A stretch of 25,756 nucleotides of DNA from Thermoplasmatales archaeon ex4484_6 (GTDB taxonomy: Archaea; Thermoplasmatota; Penumbrarchaeia; Penumbrarchaeales; Penumbrarchaeaceae), in NCBI GenBank assembly GCA_002254385.1, contig NJDO01000039.1:1-25756 (forward strand). Direction: 5' to 3'. Under the pieces are notes generated by a model that made no database searches, was not told the DNA's origin, and saw only the letters and a list, made by a program, of their open reading frames with translations. The position numbers and the translations under genes are program-made. Position 1 is the first letter of the stretch. The number at the start of each line of letters is the position of its first letter. Shown here piece after piece: positions 1 to 9,304 of this stretch.

Positions 1-2
1 AA

Positions 3-515
3 GAACTTATTGACTTACTTTTTAAAACTCAGGAAAAAACAGAAAAAGTGTATTATACTGCTCCAAAAAACAAGCTTAGTGAAGAAGATTTGGAAAATCT
101 AAAGTTTATAGACAATTTAAGAATGCTTTTGCTTTCTAATGATTTTACTTCTGTTTCAAAGCAAGCAGAAGATCTAGTTTCAAGAAAACTGATTTTTGAT
201 CCAAGCAACAACATTGCACTTTATTTCAAAGAAGTATTTCTTCTTTCAAAAGGAGAATACTTAAAAGCGGAAAAAGAGGCGGGAGATGTTCTATTTCGTT
301 TAGGAGAGGACTATCTTAAAAACGATTCCGATGTTTTTTGGGATAGAGTGGCAGAATTTTTGTTGGAAAAAAATAACCAATTTGGTTCAAACGAATATTC
401 AAAAAATGATCTTGAAGCAATTCTTCTTGATTCAGCAAACATAAGTAAGCTTTTCAGATTTGTTGATAAAAAGGAGCCCTATTTCTTAGCAAACATTGAT
501 TTTAAATTAAAGTAG
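3..515 (+). CDS. Partial helical-repeat (TPR-like) hypothetical protein, AT-rich
   Basis: The reading frame is open to the left edge, so the true start lies outside the window; the GTG at 48 is only the first possible internal start. The visible 170 residues are rich in Lys, Leu, Phe, Asn and Asp. A stretch around DPSNNIALYFKEVFLLSKGE followed by YLKAEKEA has the spacing of a TPR-like helix pair (dP.n..A ... G.y..A). I do not recognise the family. No catalytic motif, signal peptide or membrane segment is visible. Codon use is strongly AT-rich, unlike every gene after position 850. This suggests recent transfer, a different replicon, or a chimeric contig end. The TPR-like assignment is inference from pattern only. 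Confidence 0.6.
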   Translation, partial: ELIDLLFKTQEKTEKVYYTAPKNKLSEEDLENLKFIDNLRMLLLSNDFTSVSKQAEDLVSRKLIFDPSNNIALYFKEVFLLSKGEYLKAEKEAGDVLFRLGEDYLKNDSDVFWDRVAEFLLEKNNQFGSNEYSKNDLEAILLDSANISKLFRFVDKKEPYFLANIDFKLK

Positions 516-835
516 AAATCATTATTCAACCTCTTAAAATAATTTATAACTCTTTTCAGAATTTAAGTAAACGGATGTACCGCTTCCGTATTCGTTGAAT
601 TTATGGAAACAATGAAACGCAGACGATAAACTACAGCAAGCTGTTAAGAGATATTCATGGGTTTAGATGATTCAAATACAACAATATCATCATCAATGAT
701 GATATACTAAACACTTCGATGAGATGCCGATTAAGGTGGATTACCGGATGTCCAGGAATATATTGAAGGAAGAACCAAGTGGTTGATTCCAATAACTCTT
801 CTTTAAATAGGAATGTGTAATACAATTACAAATAA
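516..835. other. AT-rich gene-poor stretch with a 22-bp palindrome
   Basis: No convincing gene is present. All frames carry stops, apart from a short open piece at about 740-805 encoding a peptide containing GGLPDVQEYIEG, which may be the remnant of a decayed gene. A 22-bp near-perfect palindrome occupies 684-705. The stretch keeps the AT-rich composition of the gene before it and ends where the GC-rich ATPase fragment begins. I see no clear promoter, RNA gene or insertion-sequence end. Confidence 0.5.
684..705. repeat. 22-bp palindrome
   Basis: Two 10-bp arms (ATATCATCAT and ATGATGATAT) flank a 2-base centre. As DNA this is a symmetric protein-binding site or a cruciform; as RNA it would be a tight hairpin with too small a loop. 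It lies alone in the gene-poor AT-rich stretch, so no regulated gene can be assigned. Confidence 0.5.
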
Positions 836-1939
836 TTTATATACAACCTTGTAAGAGTCAACCAGCTTCTTGAAGGCGGGCGCGAACCGCGATCTGTTTT
901 TTATTATTCATGTGACGAGCTGACCGATCATAATGAACTCGGCGAGGTCCTCGACAATTATCTCAAGGCCAGAAAGCAATGGGGCATCGGGTCCAGTATT
1001 ATCCTTCTGGACGAGATCCCTTTCGTCGACGAGTGGTGGCGGGCGATTAAGAGTAGGGTCGACCTCGGTGCCTTTGAAAAGGATGTGCTGATCGTCACGG
1101 GCTCTCTGAGCCTGGATATCCTGAAGCAGAAGGAAAGGTTCCCTGGCAGGCGCGGAAACGGCTCGGACCACGTGCTCTATCCCTTGAACTTCCGCACTTA
1201 TGCGAAGGTGGTAGGCGGCCTGGAACTTCAGGAGGGGGATATCGATAACCTGAACGCTGCGGTCGATGCAAACAGGCCTTATGACAGAAAGCTGAGAGAT
1301 CTACTTGAAGCGTACATGGAGAGCGGCGGCTTTCCCTTGGCCATTCAGGACAAACACCAATACGGCAGGGTATCGCCTGAAACCGAAAGGGCTTACCTTG
1401 ACTGGATGAAAGGCGACTGGAACAAAGCGGGAAAGAGCGACCGCTACATGAAGGAGGTCTTTTCGTATCTCTGCAGGGCCAGGGGCACCCCGGTGAGCTG
1501 GAACAACATCTCCACAGAGACAAGCATCAGGTCGTCCCATACTGCAAGGTCCTACATAGAAACCCTGGAGAGCATGCATGCCGTACTCGTCCTGCACAAA
1601 ATCAAACCCGACGGCCAGATAGAATATAAAAAGAACAAGAAGATCCATTTCACTGATCCGTTCATCTACCGTATCGCGTGCAACTATACGGGGTCGGAAT
1701 ATTCATATGAATGGGCCGTGGAAGCTGTGTCTGCGGCACATCTGAGCCGCATCGCCGAAACCTATTACTGGCGGGGCAAGACCGAGTGCGACATCGTAGC
1801 CTTGAGAGATGGCAGGCAGATCGGGTTCGAGATCACCACAGGTGTCAAGCGATGGAAAGCACCATGGCACCTGAAAAAGAGATATCTGCTGGACAAGAAG
1901 AATGTTCATTTATATCTGTCTGGGATCCAAGGACGGTAA
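836..1939 (+). pseudogene. 5'-truncated AAA_14/DUF4143-type ATPase
   Basis: The frame stays open from 836 to the stop at 1937-1939. Recognisable homology to the AAA_14 plus DUF4143 ATPases begins near 854: the SVFYYSCDEL segment, Walker B (IILLDEIPFV, about 1000-1030), the WWRAIKSRVD segment, the sensor-like LIVTGSLS, then a DUF4143-type C-terminus with a winged-helix part and a nuclease-like end (ECDIVALRDGRQIGFEIT). The N-terminal Walker A, which should lie about 35-45 residues before SVFYYSCDEL, is missing. Upstream sequence is AT-rich and unrelated. The frame has no ATG upstream of the Walker B; the first usable start, GTG at 1085, falls after it. The protein therefore cannot be a working ATPase. 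The break at about 850 coincides with the shift in base composition, so deletion, insertion of foreign DNA, or misassembly are all possible. Confidence 0.75.
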
Positions 1940-1947
1940 GCAGAGAG

Positions 1948-2000
1948 GCGTATGCCGCTGTTCCCTCCTGATGTGAGGATGCTTTGAAATTCCCATATGG
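1948..2000 (+). repeat. Diverged third trace of the dispersed ~135-bp repeat
   Basis: Behind the truncated ATPase the sequence has AGGCGTAT followed about 25 bases later by GGATGCTTTGAAATTCCCAT. The copies at 17700 and 21108 have the same order (GGYGTAT, GATGATCGAC, then RATGCTTTGAAT). Only the 3' half is recognisable here. Assignment rests on about 20 well-matched bases plus order, so it is weak. Confidence 0.35.
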
Positions 2001-2083
2001 GGGGAAGGATCATCATGGCTCCCTTCTCGAACGAAAAGCTTTTGCACGCACATGGCAATGGAGCTCTCGGCGAAGTGATTGCA

Positions 2084-5000
2084 ATGGTTCCCGGGCGCTT
2101 CTGGTTCACAGCCGTGGTATCGATGATGATGGTCCTCTCCTTTCCCGTGGTTGTGGGGGGAGGCGGAGAGGAAGCTCCCCCGCCACTCGAGGGATCCTCG
2201 AGAGCTCCCCGATTCGAGAATGTTTCCATCGAGGCGGGGCTCGCAGGCTACAGGGGAGACAATCTGGCATGGGGGGACTACAACAACGACGGGTACCTGG
2301 ATCTTCTCGTCAGAGGGCCCTCCTCCAACTATCTCTTCCGCAACTCGGGCCCTCCGGACTGGACCTTCACGGAGGTATCCAGCGAGACGGGGGTGAACAT
2401 CACAAGGGGATATTCCAAGTGGGCCGATTACAACGGTGACGGATACCTCGATTTCTACACGGCGGGGACCGACGATCATCTGTTCAGGAACAACGGACCC
2501 CCGGACTGGGATTTCACGGATGTAACCGTGTCCGCCGGAAACCCGACCGATGATCTCCCCTCGGAGGGTATAGGGTGGGGGGATTACAACAGGGACGGAT
2601 ACCCGGACATCTACACGGTGGGCTGGAGGAAACCGGGGAACCTTCAATGGCCTTACGCCGGAGAGATGGACAGGCTATACCGCAACAACGGGGATGGCAC
2701 CTTCACCGACGTATCCCTGGCAGCGGGATTGAGACCGAGGGAGACATCCTATGCCGGAATGGGCGTGGTATGGTGCGATCCGAACCAGGACGGATGGCCC
2801 GACATCTATGTGAGCAACTACCATCTCAATCCCAATCAGCTGTGGATGAACAACAGGGACGGCACCTTCACGGACATGGCCTTCGAGTACAACCTAACGG
2901 GGAAGGCAACCGAGTACCAGGGAGCCACCTATTACGGCCACTGCAACGGAGCAGGATGGGCGGATATAGACAATGACAGGGACATGGACCTCTTCGTATC
3001 CCATCTCGCCCACAAGGATGACGAGAGGTCCGGGATGAACAGGGGTTACTACTGCGCGGATTCGGAACTATTCCTCAATTCGGGCCCACCCTACCTGGAG
3101 TTCACGGATATCCGCGAGCAGGCAGGCATACCCATCACTCCCTCCGGTACGCTGGTCCAGGATCTGGAAACTGGGGATTACATGTGGAAGGACGAGGACT
3201 ACTTCGGTGTTGCCTGGGGGGACATGGACAATGACGGCGACCTCGACCTCTGGATACCGCAGGTGAAGACATACTCCTTCTGGGACCACTCGTTCCTCTG
3301 GGAGAACAACGGCGACCTGACGTTCACAGATTCCACCGATGTCAGCAATCTGAAGGTATGGTCCAACACCGGAGGGACATGGGTCGATTACGACAATGAC
3401 GGCGACCTCGATTTCTGCACGGAGGGGACATACCCCTTCAAGGGCCCCAGGGAACTCCACCTGTTCAGGAACCCGGGGGCGGAGGGACATTTCGTCGAGA
3501 TAGAGCTGAAGGGTGCGGGAGGCCCCCATCAAACATCCACGGAAGCTTCGGGCTCTTGGGTGATCGTGAAGGCCGGAGGTATGAACTTCACAAGGTATGT
3601 GGGAGGCGACTGCGGGGGGCACGGCTTCCAGCAGCCCCACAGACTACACTTCGGCCTGGGCTCCATCAGCACGATAGACGAGGTGTGGGTGCACTGGACA
3701 AGCGGCAGGATACAGAGATTTGACAGTTTCGAAATAGATACGATACACACCGTAGAGGAACCTACAACACCGTGGATGGAGCTGTCCGGGAGGCTTTCAT
3801 ACGATGTGGTGGAGGACCAGAATATCAATCTCACGGTCACCTCTTCCGGAGCGCAGGTATCGAGCTTCCTCTGGGACGTGGACGCTGACGGTTACGAGAG
3901 GGAGACCGCATCCGGGAAGCTCTCGCTATCATTCGGAGAGAGCGGGAGAAGATGGGTGAGGGTTATGGCAAAGGACGTTCAGGGGATCTACAGGGAGCTC
4001 GAACCCATAATCATAGATGTTTCCAACGTCCGGCCCCTGATCGATGTCCCGGAGGAACTCCATCTGGAGGAAGGACAGAGCATCGTTGTGAACACCCATC
4101 CCAGGGACAACGCATCGGATATGGCCTCCCTGACCTTCCTTTGGGACCTGGGGGACGGAAGCTGGGTGGAAGGCGGTCCCGCAATGGAGCTTGTGTACGA
4201 GGAGATGGGGGATCGGGTGGTCCGCGTGAACGTATCCGATGATGACGGAGCATTCATGGCGGCGGAGATCCTGGTACATGTCGTGAACAGGGTCCCTGCG
4301 GTGAACATTTCCGGTCCGATGATCATAGACGAGGGCGATACGGCACGATTTACGGCGTACGCATCGGATTCCTCACTGGATATGGACCGCCTCCAGTTCC
4401 GCTTCCATTCAGGGGACGGCAGATCCACCTCATGGCAGACGGGTTCCACTGCCCATTTCAGGTACCTGGACAACGGTACTTTCGAACCTGCCGTGGAGGT
4501 GAAGGACAGGCACGGGGACATCTCTTCCGCGAGAATGTCACTCATTGTCGGAAACGTGCCTCCGGTGGCACTGCTCGAGGGAGAGGAGAGGATCGAGGCG
4601 GATGAGGACGAGGAACTCTCGTTCACGGTGGATGTCACGGACACGGCCAATGACATGGATGGCATGGAATACCTGTGGGACCCTGGCGACGGATCCTCCT
4701 CGGGAAGATGGACATCCGGTAACAAGTTCAGGCACACCTACACGGATGAGGGGCGTTACACCCTCAACGTGACAGTAAGGGACGGGGACGGTGCCGTCGG
4801 ATTCGACACCGTGGAGATAGATGTTCACAACGTGCCCCCGGAGATAGAGATCGTTGGTCCCGCGGGTGGAAAGGTCAACGAGGATTCCTCTTTCACCGTG
4901 AACGGATACATAGACGACACACCATCGGATAGGGACCTTCTGGAATTCAGATGGGACATGGGGGACGGGACCGTCACGGAATGGTCGTCAGGAGATCCGG

Positions 5001-5953
5001 TCATCAGTCACACATACGGGAAGTCCGGAAGCTATCTGGTGAATCTGTCCGTAAGGGATGACAACGGTGTGTTCACGTCATCTCTCACCATCGCTGTCGA
5101 GAACATTCAACCCTCGGCAAAGCTGGTATCCTCAAAGAGGACCGTCAGCAAGGATTCCCCGGTTACATTCGACGCCGGCGGGTCCTCCGACACACCATCC
5201 GACATGGAGCTTCTCAGATATGTTCTGGACCTGGGGGACGGCAACGTCATTGAGGATGGGACCAGGATATCATACACTTACAAATCGGGCGGGGTGTTCA
5301 ACGTGAAGCTCACGGTGATCGATGATGATGAGGATTCGGATACGGCTTCACTGGTCCTCAGAGTGGTGGACGATCCCCCCGTACCGGATCTGGAGCTTCC
5401 CGAAAGTGCAATGGCGGGCGAGATCGTCATGTTCGACGGGACGGGGAGCTACGATACGGCGACGGACCTCCCCAATCTGACATACGTGTTCGATCCCGGG
5501 GACGGCACAGGACCGGTCCCGAACAGCACCGGCAGGCATGGTCATGCATATGCGGAGCCGGGGGAATATCAGGTCACGCTCACCGTGAGCGACGGAACAT
5601 CGGAGGAGAGCGTCAGCGAGACCATCACCATACTCCCGTCCGGGACAGGTGGGGAAGAGAAGGGAATCAACATGGCCCCCGTGATCTTGATCTTCTCCCT
5701 CATCCTGCTGATAGCGATCTCTGCTGTCATCGGGCTCCTGCTGTTCATGAAAAGGAAGAAGGCGCCGGTGATCCGGGGACCACCCGGTCCCCGGGGGGCG
5801 GGACCCCCCAATCCGGCCATGCGGCCTCCGCCTCCCGGTTCGAGACCCCTGCCCCCGCCGCAGGGAGCTCCCCCGGGAACTGTTTCCCCTCAGGGAGGAC
5901 TTACTCCGGCAGGTGTGGGCCGGGGAACGATGACGGGAGCTCCTCACGTGTGA
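2084..5953 (+). CDS. Secreted FG-GAP/ASPIC-UnbV/PKD surface protein with C-terminal membrane anchor
   Basis: A 1289-residue exported protein. I chose ATG 2084 over ATG 1997 because GAAGTGAT, a match to the archaeal ribosome site, ends four bases before it and because the hydrophobic export segment (FWFTAVVSMMMVLSFPVVV) then starts at the N-terminus. In order it has about seven FG-GAP/VCBS-type units with calcium-binding DxNxDG cores (for example GDYNNDGYLDL, ADYNGDGYLDF, GDMDNDGDLDLW) at nt 2260-3430. Next comes an ASPIC/UnbV-like segment (3490-3740, with RLHFGLGS and VWVHWTSG), then about seven PKD-like Ig domains (3780-5640; WDLGDG, WDPGDG, WDMGDG cores). One transmembrane helix follows (5674-5745) and then a basic, proline/glycine-rich tail of about 60 residues. 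The tail after MKRKK should be cytoplasmic. The stop overlaps the nop5 start (GTGA), implying co-transcription. A role as cell-surface adhesin or glycan binder is inferred from domains only. Confidence 0.85.
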   Translation: MVPGRFWFTAVVSMMMVLSFPVVVGGGGEEAPPPLEGSSRAPRFENVSIEAGLAGYRGDNLAWGDYNNDGYLDLLVRGPSSNYLFRNSGPPDWTFTEVSSETGVNITRGYSKWADYNGDGYLDFYTAGTDDHLFRNNGPPDWDFTDVTVSAGNPTDDLPSEGIGWGDYNRDGYPDIYTVGWRKPGNLQWPYAGEMDRLYRNNGDGTFTDVSLAAGLRPRETSYAGMGVVWCDPNQDGWPDIYVSNYHLNPNQLWMNNRDGTFTDMAFEYNLTGKATEYQGATYYGHCNGAGWADIDNDRDMDLFVSHLAHKDDERSGMNRGYYCADSELFLNSGPPYLEFTDIREQAGIPITPSGTLVQDLETGDYMWKDEDYFGVAWGDMDNDGDLDLWIPQVKTYSFWDHSFLWENNGDLTFTDSTDVSNLKVWSNTGGTWVDYDNDGDLDFCTEGTYPFKGPRELHLFRNPGAEGHFVEIELKGAGGPHQTSTEASGSWVIVKAGGMNFTRYVGGDCGGHGFQQPHRLHFGLGSISTIDEVWVHWTSGRIQRFDSFEIDTIHTVEEPTTPWMELSGRLSYDVVEDQNINLTVTSSGAQVSSFLWDVDADGYERETASGKLSLSFGESGRRWVRVMAKDVQGIYRELEPIIIDVSNVRPLIDVPEELHLEEGQSIVVNTHPRDNASDMASLTFLWDLGDGSWVEGGPAMELVYEEMGDRVVRVNVSDDDGAFMAAEILVHVVNRVPAVNISGPMIIDEGDTARFTAYASDSSLDMDRLQFRFHSGDGRSTSWQTGSTAHFRYLDNGTFEPAVEVKDRHGDISSARMSLIVGNVPPVALLEGEERIEADEDEELSFTVDVTDTANDMDGMEYLWDPGDGSSSGRWTSGNKFRHTYTDEGRYTLNVTVRDGDGAVGFDTVEIDVHNVPPEIEIVGPAGGKVNEDSSFTVNGYIDDTPSDRDLLEFRWDMGDGTVTEWSSGDPVISHTYGKSGSYLVNLSVRDDNGVFTSSLTIAVENIQPSAKLVSSKRTVSKDSPVTFDAGGSSDTPSDMELLRYVLDLGDGNVIEDGTRISYTYKSGGVFNVKLTVIDDDEDSDTASLVLRVVDDPPVPDLELPESAMAGEIVMFDGTGSYDTATDLPNLTYVFDPGDGTGPVPNSTGRHGHAYAEPGEYQVTLTVSDGTSEESVSETITILPSGTGGEEKGINMAPVILIFSLILLIAISAVIGLLLFMKRKKAPVIRGPPGPRGAGPPNPAMRPPPPGSRPLPPPQGAPPGTVSPQGGLTPAGVGRGTMTGAPHV

Positions 5954-7086
5954 ATAGAAAGATACTGCACACGACCTGGTACGGGACCTTTCTCCTGGAA
6001 GAGGGGGGAAGCGGTCTTCGCGTAATCAGATTCATCGAAGCCGAGAGGGATCCTTCCTCCATAGCCGCGGATATAAGAAGAACGAGGGCGGGAGAGCTCC
6101 TGGACAGGGAGCGCTCCATTGTAGGGAACGACAGAGTGGAAGCCGTAACGGATGGGAGGTTGAGATCCCTTCTTCCGGATGCCGAACTGCTCGAGCCCGG
6201 GGTTGTGGGGGGGGACCTCCTGAAGGACCGCATCCTCCCCCTTGAGCTTCTCAGGGAAGCATCGGAACTCCTCTTCAGGGAGTCCGGTGGGGAGGATGTC
6301 CGGGATGCCAACATCCTCTCGGCCGTGGGAGCCCTGAAAGACATAGATTCGTCCCTGAACCTCCTCATCGAGAGGATCAGGGAGTGGCTCTCCAGGTACA
6401 ATGATGAGAATGTGACGGAACTGCTTGATGACAGGGAGTTCCTCGGGAAACTGTCAGAAACAGCTCCCGAAGATGACGATACAGCCGCTGAAGGGCGGAT
6501 CCTCGAGCTTCCCGGAGATGATGTCTCCGGTATCAGCGCGCTCTCACGCTCCGCCCTCTCCCTCTGGGAATCAAGGGACCTTCTGGAGGGTTACCTCGAG
6601 AGGGAGATGGAGAGTGTGGCCCCCAACCTGTCCCTGGTCGTGGGCCCCCTGATAGGAGCAAGGTTGATCCATTCCGCAGGTGGGCTCACGAGGCTCTCAA
6701 GGCTGCCCTCCTCCACGGTCCAGGTCCTGGGAGCGGAGAAGATGTTCTTCAAGTTCCTCAAGGAGGGGGGAAAACCACCCAAGCACGGGGTGCTGTTCCA
6801 GCATCCATGGGTCCATTCCCTTCCATCGGCCAAGAGGGGCAAGATGGCAAGGTCCCTTGCCGGTGCCGCCTCCATCGCATCGAGGATGGACGAGGGAGGA
6901 GGGGGGGATGCCGCCCCGCTTAAGATCAAGCTGGAAAGGAGAAGGGATGCCATCCTGAAGATGGAGCTTCCCCGGAAGCGTCCCGGGGGCAGGCAGCCCC
7001 CGTTCAGGGAGGGGTGGTGGGCCGATAAGGGCGGTGGGAACCGGAAGAGAGGAAAGAGGAGGAAGGGAAGGTCCAAGAGGATTTGA
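5950..7086 (+). CDS. nop5: Nop5 (Nop56/58-like) C/D-box sRNP core protein
   Basis: A 378-residue archaeal Nop5. In the family it bridges L7Ae-bound C/D-box guide RNA and fibrillarin to form the 2'-O-methylation complex for rRNA and tRNA. Residues 1-110 are the divergent fibrillarin-binding domain and 120-220 the helical/coiled-coil part. Residues 224-345 are the NOP domain, with APNLSLVVGPLIGARLI and the diagnostic PPKHGVLFQHPWV (276-288) followed by KRGKMARSLA. The last 25 residues are Lys/Arg-rich, typical of the RNA-binding tail. Start GTG 5950 overlaps the previous stop by four bases; one base separates its stop from the hel308 start. Fibrillarin, often the neighbour of nop5 in archaea, is not next to it here. 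The family call is secure; the N-terminal third is poorly conserved. Confidence 0.92.
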   Translation: MNRKILHTTWYGTFLLEEGGSGLRVIRFIEAERDPSSIAADIRRTRAGELLDRERSIVGNDRVEAVTDGRLRSLLPDAELLEPGVVGGDLLKDRILPLELLREASELLFRESGGEDVRDANILSAVGALKDIDSSLNLLIERIREWLSRYNDENVTELLDDREFLGKLSETAPEDDDTAAEGRILELPGDDVSGISALSRSALSLWESRDLLEGYLEREMESVAPNLSLVVGPLIGARLIHSAGGLTRLSRLPSSTVQVLGAEKMFFKFLKEGGKPPKHGVLFQHPWVHSLPSAKRGKMARSLAGAASIASRMDEGGGGDAAPLKIKLERRRDAILKMELPRKRPGGRQPPFREGWWADKGGGNRKRGKRRKGRSKRI

Positions 7087-7087
7087 T

Positions 7088-9304
7088 ATGTCAGGGATCC
7101 ATCTTCCCGACGGGATACACCCGGATGTGGCAAAGGCTTACGATAAATGGGGGATCAAGGACCTCTATCCCCCTCAGCGTGATGCCCTGGAACCCATCTC
7201 GCGGGGAAAGAACGTTGTTGCTGCGGTCCCCACTGCAGCGGGAAAATCCCTGATCGCCTACACCGCAGTCCTGAACCATGTTCTCAAGGGGGGCAAGGCA
7301 CTCTACATTGTTCCCCTGAGGGCCCTGGCCTCGGAGAAGTTCAGGGAGCTGTCCGAACTCTCCTCGTTCGGCATCCGGACCGCCCTCTCATACGGGGATT
7401 ACGATGATGAGGACCGCAGGCTGGAATCCTTCGATGTGGTTGTCGCCACATCGGAAAAGGCCGATTCCCTGCTGAGACATCGTTCTCGATGGTTGATGAA
7501 CATAAAGGTGATCGTTTCCGACGAGGTTCACCTTCTGAACGATCCGGGAAGAGGACCAACACTTGAGGTCATACTGACCAGGTTCAGACAGCTGAATCCG
7601 AAGGCGCAGCTCGTGTGCCTTTCCGCAACCATCGGAAACGCTGATGAGATCGCCGGATGGCTGGATGCGGAGCTCGTCAGGTCCGACTTCCGTCCCGTGG
7701 ACCTGAGGGAGGGCGTTCTGGAGGAGGGATCGGTCACATTCGAGGATATGAGCGTGAGCGAGATCGAGAGCAGGACCGGGGACCCTCTCAAGGACGGCAT
7801 CCTGGACGGTATCAGCGACGGCAGGGGCCAGGTCCTTGTATTTACCAATACCAGAAGATCCTGCGAATCCCAGGCAGTGGAGATGGCGAAGATCGTCCCC
7901 TCTTATCTCGAAGGGAAGGACCTCTCCGAACTGAGCAGATTATCCGCAAAGCTGGGTTCGTCGGATGCAAGAATGATAAAGAAGCTTAAAAAGGCGATAT
8001 CCGGAGGATGCGGATTCCATCATGCCGGTCTCTCCAACGATCAGAGGGGCATCGTGGAGAGGGCCTTCAGGGAGAGAAGAATTAAAGTGCTCTTTGCCAC
8101 ACCGACCCTGGCGGCCGGTATCAACCTGCCGGCCAGAAGGGTGATCGTCAGGGACTGGACAAGGTTCGAGGCGTTGAATCCCAGGTCCCCCATTCCGGTC
8201 CTGGAGATCAAGCAGATGCTGGGAAGGGCCGGGAGGCCGGGCTTCGACAGATACGGTCAGGGGCTTATCCTTGCCAGACGTCCGGAGGAACTGGATGTTC
8301 TGATGGAGAGGTACATCTGGGGAAAGCCGGAGGACGTGCTCTCGAAGCTGGGGTCGAGACCGGCTCTCAGGATGCACATCCTGTCATCGTTCGCCACGAA
8401 CTACGTGAGGGATCTGGAGGAGATGTGGGATTTCATAAGGTCCACCTTCTACGCGTTCCAGAACGATACATGGAAGATCGAGGGAGAGGTGGAGGATGTA
8501 CTCGATTTCCTCAAGGAGGAAGGCTTCCTCATCGAGAAGGACGGCGCACTTGCCGCGACGGATCTGGGAAAGAGAGTGGCAAGGTTGTACATAGATCCCC
8601 TCTCGGCGGTGGTGATTAGAAGGGCCCTGGATTCCGGAGCGGAAAGGGTGACTCCCTTTTCACTACTCCACGTCATATGCCACACTCCGGATATGAGGCC
8701 GCTCTACATCAGAGGGAAGGAGAGGGACAGGGTGTCCGGATTCATGTACGAGCATGAGGACGAGCTCATGCTGGAGATACCCGAGGATCCCGTGGAGCTC
8801 GACTGGTACCTGAATTCGGTGAAAACCGCAATGTTCTTCCTGGAGTGGATCGGAGAGAACGAGCACGGAATAGAGGCCTCCGAGGAGAGAATGGAGACGC
8901 TCTTCAACATGGGTCCCGGGGATGTGAGATCCAAGGTGGAAACGGCCGTATGGATGCTCCATGCCATGAGGGAGCTGTCGAGGTTGTTCGGCAAGAAGAT
9001 GGCGAAGGATATCGACCTCCTCTCCCTCAGGGTTGACAGGGGGATTCGTTCCGAACTCGTTCCACTGATCTCCCTTAAGGGAATAGGCAGGGTCAGGGCC
9101 AGGAGGCTGTTCGAGGCCGGTTTCACAAATCTGGACAAACTCAGAAGGGCCAGTGTTAACCGTATCGCAACGGTTGAGGGGATAGGCCGTCAAACCGCTC
9201 TCACGATACAGAACCAGCTTTCGGACGGAAGCGAACCTCTTGCCGAGGACGAGGCGGAGGATGATCAGGGAACGCATCAGTCCATTCTTTTCGATTTCCA
9301 GTGA
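7088..9304 (+). CDS. hel308: Hel308 superfamily-2 DNA helicase
   Basis: A 738-residue Ski2-like helicase of the Hel308 family (3'-5' unwinding at stalled replication forks). Start ATG 7088 lies one base after the nop5 stop and gives the normal N-terminus. Visible motifs are the Q-motif-like YPPQRDAL (27-34), Walker A PTAAGKS (48-54), DEVH (145-148), SAT (179-181), FHHAGLS near 310, ATPTLAAGINLPARRV (337-351) and motif VI QMLGRAGRPG (376-385). A winged-helix and ratchet region follows, then a helix-hairpin-helix pair near 655-710 (LKGIGRVRARRLF, VEGIGRQTA). The last eight residues, QSILFDFQ, resemble a PCNA-interacting (PIP) peptide. The stop overlaps the next start (ATGA). Family assignment is strong from motif order and length; PCNA binding is inference. 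Confidence 0.93.
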   Translation: MSGIHLPDGIHPDVAKAYDKWGIKDLYPPQRDALEPISRGKNVVAAVPTAAGKSLIAYTAVLNHVLKGGKALYIVPLRALASEKFRELSELSSFGIRTALSYGDYDDEDRRLESFDVVVATSEKADSLLRHRSRWLMNIKVIVSDEVHLLNDPGRGPTLEVILTRFRQLNPKAQLVCLSATIGNADEIAGWLDAELVRSDFRPVDLREGVLEEGSVTFEDMSVSEIESRTGDPLKDGILDGISDGRGQVLVFTNTRRSCESQAVEMAKIVPSYLEGKDLSELSRLSAKLGSSDARMIKKLKKAISGGCGFHHAGLSNDQRGIVERAFRERRIKVLFATPTLAAGINLPARRVIVRDWTRFEALNPRSPIPVLEIKQMLGRAGRPGFDRYGQGLILARRPEELDVLMERYIWGKPEDVLSKLGSRPALRMHILSSFATNYVRDLEEMWDFIRSTFYAFQNDTWKIEGEVEDVLDFLKEEGFLIEKDGALAATDLGKRVARLYIDPLSAVVIRRALDSGAERVTPFSLLHVICHTPDMRPLYIRGKERDRVSGFMYEHEDELMLEIPEDPVELDWYLNSVKTAMFFLEWIGENEHGIEASEERMETLFNMGPGDVRSKVETAVWMLHAMRELSRLFGKKMAKDIDLLSLRVDRGIRSELVPLISLKGIGRVRARRLFEAGFTNLDKLRRASVNRIATVEGIGRQTALTIQNQLSDGSEPLAEDEAEDDQGTHQSILFDFQ

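Noticed and set aside
836..1939. Functional ATPase starting at GTG 1085
   Set aside because: That start lies after Walker B, so the product would lack both nucleotide-binding motifs.
3988..4737. Long - strand open frame inside the PKD region
   Set aside because: Serine-rich low-complexity shadow produced by the biased codon use of the PKD protein on the other strand.
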